Positions 1 to 13,031 are shown, numbered from the stretch's first letter. The stretch is DNA of 64,000 nt from Anisus vortex (GCA_949126835.1 OX421497.1:10164920-10228919), one strand, 5' to 3'. The notes: a model not told the origin generated them from the sequence alone. A program made the numbers and translations.

Positions 1-1805
1 CTACTTTTGTATTGTCTAATAAAGTTATAGTATTTTTATTACCTTAGTTTCAGTACCAAGAAATTATTAGTTAAACGTCTTGTTTTCATACAGTGTATGC
101 TACATTTCAACTACTTAATTAGTAAGCCTCACAACCTGTCTTATAAAGGCTTCATTTATTCCCTAATATCTGAATTAGTTAATTCTTCTTTAATCCCTTC
201 TCTACTTACCTTATCAACAATTCAAATTTCTCTTCGGCGTTTTATTTAATCAATATTTTTCTGTTATATTACGAAATAGTTCTGTGTGTGTTGTTGTTGT
301 TGTTATATGTAAACATGGCCTCCATCGAACCATATCTTGTTGTTTCTCAGCCCAACCTTAACTTATGGTATATAGTTTATAATGTTATAAATATACATTT
401 TTTTAATAGTGTCACAAATAGTGAAACTAGATTCATTACAGTGTCACAGTTAGACTAGCTTGAACCATCTTATGTCACATTTAGTCTAAATTGGTTCAAC
501 TTATATCATAAAAATATTCTAAATTGGTTCAACTTATATCATAAAAATAGTCTAAATTGAGTCATCTTATATTACGAACCACTTAGTATACATTGTATCC
601 TAGTATAATATACTCTCTCAATGTTATAGTTTATGAGATGGATTCGTTTCGTTGAGACCACATTGTGTATGGAGTTAGGCTATGATGTTTAGATTTTTGG
701 ATTAGGAGTGCTTTATTTTGTCAGAGGTGGGTTTACAAGCATTATTCCAAGAGCGACAGGCGCAGCCCTTACGACAAACGTCGCAGGTAAGTGCCCGGAT
801 AAAGTCACGCATACCAATTCGTTCGCCTTGTAATGGGTTTTCCCCCAGTCTATAAATTGAAATGCACCCGTAGGAAGCGAACACAGTAATGAACCTGCCA
901 ATGGAAGCAGCGTTTGTCTTCGGACCAAACTGATGCGCGTTCGAGCGCAATGTCTGTTACAGAGGACTACTGCATGAAATGATCCGTTTGGGCCACCGAG
1001 ATAAGCACCATTGAACCGGCCAAGCCTATTAATAGCATTAGGGTATTACACTAAGGCGAGATAAGCCAGAAACGAATTATATACACACGATCGAGTTTCA
1101 CGGCACGCCCTAAAAAATGGATCATTTTGCCTTAAAACGTAAAAATTATTATATGGGCTATCCACTAATTAGTAAGACAGATCGTCACACGCTCGGAGGG
1201 CAAACACTACTTTATCTGTCAACGTAGACACTTCACCATAAACCGGCACAAACGGCTGACCGGTCCCATGTGCTCTATGCTTCAGCAAGCTTGAACAGCC
1301 AAATAGCCTATACTCAACTATCTCCTCTACTTCCCTGCAGTTTCGACACTGCGGATCGTGCCTAGTTCGAAACTTACCACTAGTTTTGATGGTCATGGGT
1401 CCATGTGTTGGTTACCGGAATAGTCAACTCCATCCAACTTTGAGTCGATGGTGTGAAAATCTATTAGTTTACGACTACCAACTTACAGTTCTTAGCGAAT
1501 TCCTTACGCTCATTCTGCGTAACATTGTACAGCGGCAACCCTTTTTTTTTTTACACTACCTCATTTTGTGGACAACCATTATTGACTGACTATTTTTTTT
1601 AGTGACCTTCAGACCTATTGCTTGACCTTGTATGTGAACAAACTTTATCGTGTCACCACTTATGTGGAGCCATCTGATGAAGAAAACACTTATTCTGTGA
1701 CCTCGTATGTTTCAAACCCAGTTCTCCCGTCGGTACGTATTATCGGTCTAACGTAGTGTGATGCCAGGCTTACATCACATTAAATAAACCAATTATATAT
1801 CTTCA

Positions 1806-2170
1806 ATGTCAATGTTTACTGATTCCAAACTTAAATGTCAATGTTTACTGATTCCAAACTTAAATGTCAATGTTTACTGATTCCAAACTTAAATGTAATG
1901 TTTACTGATTCCAAACTTAAATGTCAATCTTTACTGATTCCAAACTTAAATGTCAATGTTTACTGATTCCAAACTTAAATGTCAAGGTTTACTGATTCCA
2001 AACTTAAATGTCAATGTTTACTGATTCCAAACTTAAATGTCAATGTTTGTAAACTTAAATGTCAATGTTTACTGATTCCAAACTTAAATGTCAATGTTTA
2101 CTGATTCCAAAATTTAAATGTCAATGTTTACTGATTCCAAACTTAAATGTCAATGTTTACTGATTCCAAA
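1806..2170. repeat. 29-bp minisatellite, about 12 units
   Basis: The unit reads AATGTCAATGTTTACTGATT plus CCAAACTTA. It repeats in direct orientation with a few substitutions and one truncated unit near 2,045. It is absent from the paralogous position in the second copy of the segmental duplication, so it expanded after that duplication or was lost there. Confidence 0.9.
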
Positions 2171-3244
2171 CAATGACAACCACATTCTAGAAACTCTCTA
2201 ATGTGGAAAAATTAAATATGTGGGGCGCCCAAATAAAAAATAAATAGAAATTCCCGTTAGTGACGCCCGTCTACCTTTTTGACACGCCACTGCAAGCTCC
2301 TTTACACACGTTAAGTTGTGGCCCTTTCATTTCTGATCGGTGATTATGATAACAGGTGTGATGTAGTACCCCTATCAATATCCGCCATCATTTCCATCAT
2401 TTTGAGGTTTGCTTGCCGACGTGTTTTGCGGCGCCAGTTGGCCCGTGGACTCTGACTTCAGCCTGCTCTTCCAATTAGGATGTGCTTCCATTTCCATAGC
2501 CTTTGGCCAACCAAGATCAACTACAAAGCAGCAGTTGATATTTTTTTTCACGGAGTTTTCTTTCCTAGATGACTGCTATCCATCATCTGCTCAGATTTAG
2601 TAGTGAACGCGCTCTATATTCGCTATTTGCAATAATTTTATAAGATTTCTGAGGCAATTTTCAAAGAGTATCCTTACCACGGGATACCCCACTTCACCCT
2701 CCAGGACTGTTGGTCCGCGGCCGCTTATTAAGTATTCACCGGCTAACCTGTATATAATTTAAAGGTCATTCCCCTATTCGCAACCCGGGACACTCTTGGT
2801 AAGAGATGTTGCTCCCCCCCCCCCCCCCAAGAACATATCGGTAGAGTTTTTTTTCTTTATTTCATTTTTTGTCAATAACAAAATAAGACAAAATGGTTGG
2901 GTAGACTGTGTATGAAAAAGTCTATTTTAAACGCTGTATAAGCAATAATATGAAACCTACAACCAAGCTGTGCACTGAAAGTAAGAGAAGGGGTGATGGA
3001 GGGAGGGGAAAAGACTGTACATGACAGAGGAAGCTAAGTGAAGGTGAAGTGAGGGGACTGGATGGAAACGGGGGAAGGGAGGAGGCGTAAGTAAACAATA
3101 CGAAATTGATGTTTAGGAATAAATGAATTTAATTAGACCTAATCTCCATAATGCGATGCGGCGATCAGTATGTATATGTATAGAGATATAATGTATGAAT
3201 TTACTGTGGAGCACGACAGAGTTGTGTAGGGGAGGGGATATATG

Positions 3245-5109
3245 CAGGGCCGGCTCATCCATATAGGCGAACTAGGCGGCTGCCTAGGGCGCAACATTTG
3301 AGGGGGGGGGGGCGCAAAATTGAGGATGCTTTTAATTTGGGGATTTAAAAATATTAACTATATTAAAATTTAGTGTTTCTGTGCGCTACTAGCACATGTA
3401 GATGAATTACTAGGTAATGAAAAGCGAAAGGTATTTTATTTAAGTTGTCTTAGAAAGTAGGAAAGTATACCTAACAGTATCTAGTTTGGCAACCTCGTTG
3501 TACGTAGCGGAGTGCAAAAAGGCAACCCATCACTTCCCCCCTGCCATACTCTAGAAGCGATGCGGCGGCGGAACATCACAGTGAAGTGAAGTGACGTGAC
3601 CGTCAAGTCAGTTCGTGAATCGTAAGTCATGAGGGCGCTGATTTGTTTGCATTGACAGTGCAGTTGTTGTTTTTGTGCACTTGGGTTACCTAAAAATATC
3701 TCAGACTTCAAGTTTATTGCTGCACTTGTCACATGGCACAACATTTTGTTTCAAGTAATCATAACTAGTAAGATACTACAAGAAAAGGACTTGAGTCTCC
3801 ATAGAGCAGTTAGTCACCTGAAAAAAAACGTTTTGTTTTTGGTTACATAGTGACTTAGAGTTTTGGTGACTGAGCTCAAGAGAGTTCTGGTTGTTGCTAA
3901 TAAAGTAGCAGAAGAAGTTGGAATAGAACCAGTATTTGAGAAAGAGAAGGTTCGAATTCGAAAAATGAAGAACATGTTTGATTACAAATCAACAGATAAA
4001 TCTGTAAATATTGCAGGTGACCCTTCAGAAAGTTTCAAGATCCACTTTTTTAGACACAGCTGCTAATGCGATAAACGAAAGATTTTCCCAGTTAAATAAA
4101 GTATCAGGTGTCTTTGAATTTTTGTACAACATTACTGACCTTAAAAACAAGCCTACATCAGAGGTTAAGTCGATGTGCAAAAACTTGAAAAAAGATTAAC
4201 AGTCAAAGATGAACGTTTGAATGAATCTGACATTGCTGCTGTAGGACTGTGTTCTGAAATAAGAGCAATTTCTCATCATCTCCATGACTCAGTATCAAAC
4301 CCTGAAGAAGTCCTAAACTTCATTTATCAACATAATCTTGAAAATGGATATCCTAACATGTGTGTAGCCCTTCGTATTTTGCTTACGTTGCCACTTTCTG
4401 TAGCTTGTGCTGAACGAATTTTTTTAAAACTTAAGCTAATTAAAACCTATCTGCGTAGTAAAAAAACTTGCGGATCTGGCGACAATTTATATTGAAAGTG
4501 GAATAACAAGACGGTTAGACTCAAAAGCCTTCTTACAATAAATTTCTAAACAGAAAGCAAGAGAAATACCATTAGGGTTTTAATCTATAGGCGTATAAAT
4601 ACTGTTAATCAGTATTTAAATGTGACTTTTGGACCGTAGTTAAAAAAAATAATATAATCCAATATCAAACAATATCAAGTAGTCTTTGTGTATTTTTTTA
4701 AGTGTTATAAAAACAGAAAAACTATATGTAATCTAACTGTTAGTTTTTGTTTGTTATTAAGAGAACTGTATATAATGCAATTAATTATAAAACTATAAAA
4801 CCATATACCTAATGTAAAACTGTGTGTTATGTAACTTTTCTAATAATGATTTACAAGTCTAATTATTAATCTATAAGTCGTCAAAATAAAAGACTAAATG
4901 CATATCCATTGTTACTTTTCATTCAACTCTCATATTTACATACCCCAGTCATTAATCAAAGGTTTTAAAATAAAATTCTTAGTTTTAACAATTATTAACA
5001 AAAAGACATTTCCCAAGTTCCATACCCGGCAGATCCCACTGAAGGCATTTTAATGAGGGCGCAAGATTTTTTTTTATCTAGGGGGTCAAAAACCCTAGAG
5101 CCGGCCCTG
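3245..5109. mobile_element. hAT-superfamily DNA transposon (defective)
   Basis: Terminal inverted repeats are CAGGGCCGGCTC at 3,245 and GAGCCGGCCCTG ending at 5,109. A perfect 8-bp target-site duplication, GATATATG, flanks it (3,237-3,244 and 5,110-5,117). An 8-bp duplication and CAGGG-type ends are typical of hAT. It carries a decayed transposase (3,863-4,545). The paralogous site near 54,300-54,340 has no insertion, so the element arrived after the segmental duplication. Confidence 0.92.
3863..4545 (+). pseudogene. hAT transposase fragment, ZMYM1-like type, frameshifted
   Basis: Three overlapping reading frames (3,863-4,066, 4,011-4,199, 4,175-4,495) make one broken protein, with a further shift near 4,460 needed to recover the tail. 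Recognisable parts are a basic RIRKMKNMFDY stretch, the helical segment with NAINERFSQL, and the C-terminal hAT dimerisation region with PLSVACAERIF followed by KLKLIKTYLRS. The N-terminal zinc finger and most of the catalytic domain are missing. It sits wholly inside the element at 3,245-5,109. It is a relic, so the copy is non-autonomous. The ZMYM1/52K-like assignment rests on motif resemblance only. Confidence 0.8.
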
Positions 5110-5698
5110 GATATATGATATATATAGACTGTTTGTTGAATGTTTTGTGTGCCTGGGTCCACGTTGTGGCAGCCGCAGAAAGACAATATCACGGCCCGGA
5201 GACGGAATTGTGCACCCTCCTACACTCACCCCGATATTTTATAAGATACCGGGCGCTTTGGTTCACCTCTTACGTCGACCCCTCATGTCTTCGGTGTCGG
5301 GCTTGCTGTTCTGAACGTCAAAAATTAAAATCTTGTTTATATGCATTATTTCTTCAATCTTTTATATATGAACTTAGCTTTTTCGGCAGCCAAACAATAT
5401 TAGTAAGGCAAATTGACCCACTTCCCGTCATCATATCAAGCTGAAACACGTAGACTCGTTGCCGATGCCAACACATTCTATCAACATTTCAGCCCTTTCT
5501 CTTGACCGCCAAAATCAGCTGTTTTTTCAAGGGGAAACAATGAAGAAAATGTCCTAGTTTTAAGGTTTATTGCAACAACAAGTTGTTGAAGGTCCCACAC
5601 GAGTCCATCAGCAACAAAGCAAACCTTTAATTCGAGCACCTGAGACAAAACACAGTCTGGATCCAAGGCCTGTGCAGGTGGCACAATTTTTACATCAG

Positions 5699-5809
5699 CT
5701 TTCGGGAAATCGGTTCTTGATAGCTCCCGAAGGCTACTACGCTTCCTTATGCGCGGGAAAATGCCAATTCCCCATGGACGTCAACTCCAACGCAACAAAC
5801 CAACCAAAT
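5699..5809 (+). CDS. Isolated BMP/TGF-beta-like exon (mature domain fragment)
   Basis: The exon encodes 37 codons containing IAPEGYYASLCAGKC, then QFPM and NATN. This matches the start of the BMP cystine-knot ligand domain: the APEGY turn, the C-x-G-x-C knot motif, the FP pair and the conserved N-glycosylation site NATN. It starts after a plausible acceptor (tttttacatcag) and ends at a donor (AAT|GTAAAT), with phase 0 at both ends. The usual tryptophans before APEGY are replaced (NRF in place of QDW). I could not find the following CC...CGCH exon within the window. It may be one exon of a divergent BMP 5-8 type gene or a duplicated orphan exon. It begins about 120 bp after the end of the segmental duplication. 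Confidence 0.6.
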
Positions 5810-6248
5810 GTAAATACATATTATATTTTAATTGATTGATTGTAAATATAGCCTTGTGTGATGGTGATAACGTGGCCTAAAAATTGAATGTCTGTATTAA
5901 TATATGAATTAAAACCTGTGTGTGTAATATCAACTAAACCTTATTGATATGATGCATTTTGTACTTGATGTATATTTTAGTAGTCACCAATATCTATTGT
6001 ATATGTGAGTCAATAGTATTTTTCAATTTCTAAATAAGGAGGTTTCATAAAAATCTGAACAACAAAAGACAATACATGGGTCCGAACTCTAGCTTGAGAA
6101 ATATATGAACAAATTCCTTAATTATTAGCTGGTTGGGTTAAATACCACTGTGGGTCGAATCTGGGTCACGGTCCGTAGTTTAATGACTCCCCACGACCAT
6201 CACCTGGTCTAAATAAATGCTCACGCCCTTTCTTATCATTATAACAGA
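5810..6248. other. Non-coding stretch, nothing recognised
   Basis: AT-rich sequence after the BMP-like exon. No domain, repeat terminus or further exon was recognised. Confidence 0.5.
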
Positions 6249-6803
6249 CTAGCTTAAATAACCGGCGTCGCCCAGTGGAAAATTAAATAGGCTTTTAAAA
6301 GCTACAGATAAACATTTTATAAACTACAATGAACAGAAAGCTATTGATCTAATACTTTTTATTTACTTTATTTTTTACTGAAATCATTTACGAAAGTAAT
6401 TTAAAATAAATTGTGTAATCAGGCTAAAAAAAGCAAATATTTTTATTTAACAAAAAGCTAAATTGCCCGTGGAAGGAATATCCGTGTGGATGAAAATCGA
6501 ACTCCCGTCTTCCGTATGCGATATTAGATTTTACTTACTGAAGACATTTCAGGAAAGCTTTAAGTCCTGAAATTCTTTACAATCTTTAAAAATAAAATAT
6601 TATTAATTGGGGGGAAAAGTAGAAACGAAAAACAAAGGTATCAGTGGGGAATCGAACCCAGGTAGCCCGCATGGCAGTCGAAGACGCTAACAACTACGCT
6701 AGGGAAGACACATGTCAGAAGCGAGATCGCAAAATTAAGATATGAGACAATAATGTCACGTTTCTTAAAATTAACAATGGGTTAACAAACGAGTTACTAT
6801 ATA
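6249..6803 (-). mobile_element. Helitron-like non-autonomous element, family 2, copy 1
   Basis: Read on the minus strand, the element ends in a GC-rich hairpin-like segment followed by CTAG and then a host T, the form expected for a Helitron 3' end. An internal minus-strand segment resembles a tRNA, with a good box B (GGTTCGATTCC) near 6,650. Two further copies share the same parts (23,008 and 59,866). The right boundary is approximate. Confidence 0.5.
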
Positions 6804-7157
6804 GGCCTATAGGCCTATATAATTCATAGATCTGGCCAATCAAAGAAATCATTGTTCAGAGATTTATATCTCATATTATGTATAATGTAAACTTACATTG
6901 TTTGTATAATTATGGTCAAGACTTTTTGCAGTTTTTTTTTCCTTCTATTATTTTGTGCCCAATGCAATTAGCTATTCCCACAATAAAATGCACCTTAAAA
7001 AAAAACAACATCGAATTGCCATGTATTCGGTCGAATGATTCGTTCAAGTTTTGGTCTTATCAGAATTGGTGTGCTCATCTGTGGACAGTCTTACTGGAGC
7101 TAAACATTCGAAATCTCCTCCCCACCATATTGACCCCTTGACTTCCAAACAGTACAT

Positions 7158-7425
7158 TAGAAAAGTATTCCCTTCAGAACAACGGGTCTATAAGACCTTT
7201 CAAGCAGCGTTCTCAAATTTCCGTGGCCACGACATACTAGCGGCCTGTGTGATCAGCACAATGCCCAGCAACCTCTACTTTGCCCCAACTATCTTCAGGT
7301 AGGCTCCTCATCAGATCAAGGTAGACACAGGAACATCCTGCGACCCCCGGAAACAAATTCCAGCCGTCACCAGGATTCCAACCCGAGTACGTTTGATATG
7401 TCAACTGAGGGCGCTGCCGTGTACC
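7158..7425 (-). mobile_element. tRNA-derived SINE, family A, diverged
   Basis: Diverged minus-strand copy of the family with a tRNA-like head, a body reading TCTGGAGGGTGTCCCTGAGT in better copies, and a tail AAACTGGTGAACGCTGCTTC followed by ATACTTTACTT. Many copies lie in this window. Confidence 0.7.
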
Positions 7426-8094
7426 GTTTTTTTTTATAAAATATTTTTCTCCGATTTTTATTGTAAACGAAAGTTGACGACGAGACAATGGCGTGATAAG
7501 TTAATAACAATAAGACGAAACTATACATAAAACATATTAATAAGCAATGGATCACTAGTTTATTATGATAGTGTGAAAAAATAGTTTTACAAGAAATTTG
7601 GAAAGCGTTTTGTGAGGATGCCACGAAAGAGACTGAGTGATAACCAGCTCAGCAGAATATAAAAACTCCATTAAAAATCGTTACGAGTGAGTAGGGGTGG
7701 AGGAATTATTTAAAAGAAAAGAGGCGGGTGGAGAGAGGGGGTGGGGGGGCTAATTCCCGATCAAGAATTCCATTTCAATGAAAAGGTTAAAGTTTAAATT
7801 TAAAAAATATTGTCTCACAGCTGGCCTCAAAGAGAGAGGGGGGGGGGAGGCGGAGGGGAGGGTGCTTAGCCACCAGAGACCCCTCGTGGCTTAGCCCCTG
7901 ACAATGAGTACAAATCACACTAATGTTTATATCAGTATTACATAAAATAATAATAATAATGGCTACTGTATGTTGTTATGCAGAATCCTTTCAATTAATA
8001 CATTCGACGCATATCTTCAGTTATTAGAAGATGGACACGAGTCTATAATTTAATGTAAACATGAGGTGATGTCGATTTTCTATAGAATATGTAT
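7426..8094. other. Non-coding stretch with G-rich runs
   Basis: Contains purine-rich tracts near 7,700-7,870 (runs of G broken by GAGA) and an ATA microsatellite near 7,947. No gene recognised. Confidence 0.5.
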
Positions 8095-8440
8095 ATAATA
8101 ATAATAATAATAATATTTGTATAGCGCTGCCAACAAACATAATGTAAGCTCAGAGCGCGTTTAACATACAACTAAGAATACGGATATTACCCTAGGCCAG
8201 GTGACAGAGCTAAATTGATGATTAAAAAAAGACAAAACAAATACATGTAGCATTAACCGACCCAACCCATAAATAAGACAGTAAGTTTCTAAAGCATGTT
8301 AAATGTTATCTAAGGTAAATATTGAAATAATGAGTTTTTAAGTTATGTTTGAAAGTAACAGTAGAGCCTCAGTTGAATGGGAAGTTGATTCCACACCTTC
8401 GGGCCGGATACTGAGAAGGCTCTAAGATGTAGATATGTCC
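8095..8440 (-). mobile_element. 5'-truncated LINE relic (L2/CR1-like 3' end)
   Basis: The minus strand reads RAFSVSGPKVWNQLP, a signature of the extreme C-terminus of L2/CR1-type RT proteins. A frameshifted tail follows, then a 3' UTR ending in an ATT microsatellite at 8,095-8,112. It is a different subfamily from the LINE at 9,780-13,215. Confidence 0.7.
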
Positions 8441-8444
8441 AGAA

Positions 8445-9595
8445 TATAAATAAATTATGGTAAAAATCAACAGTTCAGGTTCTATCCCACATGATTGCCT
8501 CAGTCCATACTTTCAGTTGGCTTTTTTATTCTTTATAATTAAGATTATATAATTCTTGACTCAGTTTCTTATATGTATAGTAGATGAGTAAATATGTAGA
8601 AAATTGCCATTTACAGTTCGAAAATTAAAACAATAGTCGATCTTTTCAAGTTGATAGAACACATAAGCACTTTATTAGTAGAAGTAAGGCCTATGTGTAA
8701 ATCCAATGCAGAAATATAAATCATAACAAATTAACAGTAATTAGCGACTGGTCTCCAGAATAAAAAATGATTTGACAAAGAGTTACAAAACATTTAAGTT
8801 CAAAATACTACTTTATAAAACATGATCTGCACACTGCAGCGCTCGAAAACAGACTGAAACAAGCTTTGGCAGAGGAAAGGCAAAGAATCTTTCGATCGAT
8901 TATTTTTAGAACATTATAGAACATTAAGTAATAGATTACTATTTAGGATGATGAAATATATTATCATTATAGAATAAAGCAAGTGGTCTCAAACTCACAT
9001 GAAGCCATGAGCCATTTCATTTCTTATTAAGAGATGTGTCTAGAGCCGTATCCCCCCCCCCCCTCCCCCAACAACCCGACCCTAGTAAACAAAAAACACT
9101 TCATACATTTCGTTTTACTACTTAACACTAATAATATGCCAATTTACAATTTAGACACAAAGAATTATAACAAAATGTTATGTTAGGTATATACCCGTAA
9201 CAATAATATTTGATGTGTATTAGTACTAGCTGTCTGAATTTCACGAATAGTACATTTAGTACGCATGTCAGACTTGATATTCAATGACACGCGGAAGACC
9301 CCGCCAAAAAGAAAAGAGTAGGAAGAGTTTTTTTTTTTTTTTAGCTTTTGGCACGCTGATTGAATTCGAAATCCTTATCTGACATATTATTATAATCTGC
9401 TTTAGATTATTATTTCGTGTTCCCAAATGAAGACTATTTTCACGGTGAGGGGTTTGACATGGACGGAGTGAGACGTTTAAAATAAATATGTTTCAAAGGA
9501 ATGGAAGCATGTCAAAATAAAACATATTTAGATAGTTTTTGATTGGGCGCAAGTTCATATCCCAATATCCCTACAAGACCATATATGACCATATG
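8445..9595. other. Non-coding stretch, nothing recognised
   Basis: AT-rich DNA with a C-tract at 9,051-9,067 and a T-tract at 9,328-9,343. No gene was found. Confidence 0.5.
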
Positions 9596-9596
9596 T

Positions 9597-9778
9597 GAGG
9601 CACGCCGGCCAATCCAGCATCGCGTTCGCCTGGCATACCGAAGGGATTGGTAAACGCTACGATGTGTCCTCGGGTCTGGAGGGTGTCCCTGAGTATACCC
9701 AGCCCTGATGGTACCTGACTTTGGTTGGGGTAAAGTAAAGTCGGCTTGGCATTGTGCTGGCCACGCAATCCCCTATAA
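9597..9778 (+). mobile_element. tRNA-derived SINE, family A
   Basis: Plus-strand copy with head GCGTTCGCCTGGCATACCGA and body GGTCTGGAGGGTGTCCCTGA. It abuts the ATT tail of the neighbouring LINE; the SINE tail is missing. Confidence 0.75.
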
Positions 9779-9884
9779 TGATAATAATAATAATGAGCAC
9801 TTTTATAGCGCAACTATCCATGCTATAATAGCATGCTCAGTGCGCTGTCATGACATAGATACAAGAGCACAAATTAGACAATGA

Positions 9885-12800
9885 TTACTTAAACATATAG
9901 GACTTTAGGTTCTTTTTAAAAGACTTTGCTTCAGTTTGCCTTAGTGAAATAGGCAAATTGTTCCATAATACGGGCGCCACCGCCTCAAAGGCGCGCACTC
10001 CAAAGGTTTTCTTTCTATGTCCAATAAGACTGGGAGTCCTAAGTAATGACTTTTCACTTGAACGGAGATCTCTTGCTGGAACATATGTTGTAAGAATGTT
10101 TTGAAGATAGCTAGGTGCAGTGCCATCCAAGCAGCTGAATGCCAGGGAAAGAAGCTTAAATTCAATTCGCTTTTGCACGGGGAGCCAGTGGAGATCCCTA
10201 AGTATAGGGGTGATGTGAGCGGACCTCTCGACCAGAGATACTATGCGTGCAGCATTGTTCTGCACCTTCTGGAGTCTCTCAATCTGCTTTTTTGGAATCC
10301 CCCACAAGCAGCTGTTGCAGTAATCAAGTCTTGAGAGAATAAGAGAGACGGCAACAGCATTTGCTGTTTTCTTGTTTAGATGAGGTCGCAATTGACCTAA
10401 GGCTCGTAATTGCATAGAGCATGCCCGGACGACAGAGCTGACATGGGTAGTCATTGAAAGTTTATTGTCAATAAACAAGCCAAGATCTTTTACATAGTCA
10501 GATAAGGTAATTTCAGCAGTCCCAACTTTTATTGCTTCTAGCTTAGAGGTTTTAAGTTTAGCATGAGACCCACACAATATTGCCACTGTTTTATCATCAT
10601 TTAGCTTTAGCCTATTTTCCACCATCCACGATTTCACTGACAGGCAGCAGTCTTCAAGAGATTTTACAGCCGCAGCACAGGAAGCAGGATCAGGATTGAA
10701 ACTAATGTATAATTCCGTGTCGTCGGCAAATAGCTTACGATTTACGCCATGGGTACTAATGATTTTGCCGAGTTTACTAGTATAGATAGAGAATAGTATA
10801 GGTCCCAATACAGAGCCTTGTGGTACTCCGCACCTCAGTGGTGTGCTCTGCGAAGAAGCTTGTTTTACCACAACATATTGGGTCCTATCCTCCAAATAAG
10901 ACGTGAACCACCGCAGCGCATTACCCGTGATGCCCATCTCCTTTTTAAGCCTGGCTAGAAGAAGCTCATGGTCAATTACTTCGAAAGCTGCACTTAAGTC
11001 AAGCAACACTAATAGTGATAGTTCGCCACGATCAGCACTACAAAGTACATCATTTAGGACTCGCAGAAGTGCTGTTTCGCAACTGTGGCCATGACGATAG
11101 GCAGATTGGAACGGGTCAAGTAGATTATTAGCATTAAGATGCTGCACAAGTTGTTGCGACACAACTCTCTCAAGTATTTTAGAAATAAAGGAGAGATTTG
11201 AGACCGGGCGATAGTTATTGCAGTCATTCATATCTAAGCCATTTTTCTTCAGGAGGGGCTTAATGATCGCCGTTTTGAATGGGCGTGGAATTTTGGCAGA
11301 CAGTAGGCAGGTGTTTATAATACGTACAAACACAGGAAGTAGAATGTCCATGCATGTCAGCACAATTTTGGTAGGGATGGGGTCAACAGTGGAATATGTA
11401 GGTTTAGATGATAGAATAATACGTTTAAGTCCTTCCTCACAAACAGGGATGAGTTCCACTAATGGGATACCTGCGAAGACATCATCCACTAGGGGCAAAG
11501 AATCACGCTCTTCAAAGCTTTTCCTAATTTTCTCGACTTTGTCAGTGAAGAATTTGCTAAGTGTTTCCGCTGCTTTCTCACTGCTCATGTCAGGCAGAAC
11601 GGGGGTTTCAGATCTTTTTCCAAGAAGATCATTGACAATGGAGAACATCTTGCGTGAGTCCGTTCCTGCAGACTTTAGAAGAGATTGAATATGAACCGAC
11701 TTTTCATGCCTGATCACTTGAGCGAACCTATTTCTTTCTTTCCGAAATATTTTTTTGTCACATTCAAGTCGAGTTCTTCTCCAACGCTTTTCAGCTAAAC
11801 GACGGATTGACTTCGCTTTCCGAACTAAAGGGGATTACCAATAGGAATCCGGTCTGTCACTAACAAGTTTTTCCGTCACTGGGGCGTAGTCATCCAGTAA
11901 AGTGGAGAGAGTCTGGTTGTACAGGAGGACCAGGTTTTCAGGATCACTTGATTGTGACTTAACCAATTCTGATTTAGTAAGACTATCTCGAAAAGAATAC
12001 ATATCGATATTCTTAAGATTCCTCGTCTTTATCTTTTTTCTCCCAGCAACTGGTCTTTTCATATTTGTCTTTAACCGCACAAGGAAGTGATCAGACAGAA
12101 GGAGGTCCTCAACACTCACAGAGTGGACAAATACCGGTATGTCAGATCTAGAGACCACCCAATCTAGGATGTGTCCAGCTCTGTGCGTTGGTTTGGAAAC
12201 ATGCTGAGTTAAGTCAGCAGAGTCAAATAATTGCTTAAGCTGATGAGTGTGGTTGTTTTCTGGATCATCCCAGTGGAAATTAAAGTCACCTAAGATCAGT
12301 AAGCTCTTGTTTTTGATAGATGATACAAGGTTCCCAAAATCGTCATGAAAACTGCTTTCCTTTAACTGATTTGCGACAGAAGGCGGAGGTCTATATATAA
12401 CAATGATTCGAACAGTTTGTTTGCCTTGGGAGATCACGAAGTTCATGCATTCAAATGAGAAGTAGTTCATATCGTTACAAAGCCTCACAGTCAAGGCAGA
12501 TCGATAGATCACTGCTAAGCCCCCACCACGTTGACCAGTAGAGCGGGGCTTTTGAAAAAAGACATAGCCAGTAGGCGTCATCTCTCTAATTGCTGGTTCA
12601 TCACCCCCCTCATGCAGCCAAGTCTCCGTGATGATCATAATATCAAGTGATTTTTCAATGATAAGGTCATTGATGAGGATAGCTTTCTTTACTGAGGACT
12701 GCGCATTTAGAATACCTATCGTGACATTACTAACTGTAGATATTGTATGGATGTCATCTTCTATCTGCTTGGGTAATGTTTGTGAGAGGGAAAGGACATC

Positions 12801-13031
12801 CTCGGAGCACGACAGCGGTTTGCCATGCCAAATACGATGCAAACGACCAGCTCTCGTTCCTCTTCTTTTCGGTATGTGAACCCCTACACCAGGCCGGCGA
12901 GTAGAAGGATAAATACTGTTTGTAGTATGTATTAACACTTGAAGCAGAATATTATAAGCAGATAGATGGTGCCTGATAGTTGACAATATAATAAAGGCAG
13001 ATAAGAAAATAACTAGTGTGGCAGTCGTCAT
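9885..13031 (-). pseudogene. LINE ORF2: endonuclease-reverse transcriptase, one nonsense codon
   Basis: One continuous frame from a methionine at 13,031 (or 13,151 if the repeated leader is translated) to 9,885, interrupted only by TAA at 11,835-11,837. The N-terminal half is an AP-type endonuclease: LNAQS, ITETWL, GDFNFHWDD and LSDHFLV are visible. The C-terminal half is reverse transcriptase: NNYRPVSNLSF, LLDLSAAFEVIDH, GVPQGSVLGPILF and the catalytic FADD. The frame continues directly across the stop (SPLVRKAKSIRR), so no bases are missing. The protein would copy its own RNA at a nicked target. The motif pattern fits the L2/CR1 group; the exact clade needs a tree. Confidence 0.9.

Larger units (their letters stand above)
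1..5577. repeat. Segmental duplication, copy 1 (3' flank of gene A)
   Basis: This stretch aligns in order with 49,923-54,802: shared blocks lie at 1-430, 600-1,600, 2,400-3,240 and 5,118-5,577. The 5' ends are nearly identical. No convincing gene is seen in it. A short minus-strand reading frame near 713-928 is also open in the other copy (52,166-52,432), but it lacks domain signal. Copy 1 alone carries the 29-bp array at 1,806-2,170 and a hAT insertion at 3,245-5,109; copy 2 alone carries a Helitron-like insertion and a larger 31-bp array. Both copies lie downstream of the paralogous genes A and B, so gene and flank were duplicated together. Confidence 0.8.

Noticed and set aside
713..928. 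Minus-strand frame conserved in both segmental duplication copies
   Set aside because: Two overlapping frames are equally open in both copies; no domain, splice or start evidence.
5570..5698. Gln-rich upstream extension of the BMP-like exon
   Set aside because: The frame is open, but it has no BMP similarity, and a good acceptor lies at 5,697-5,698.
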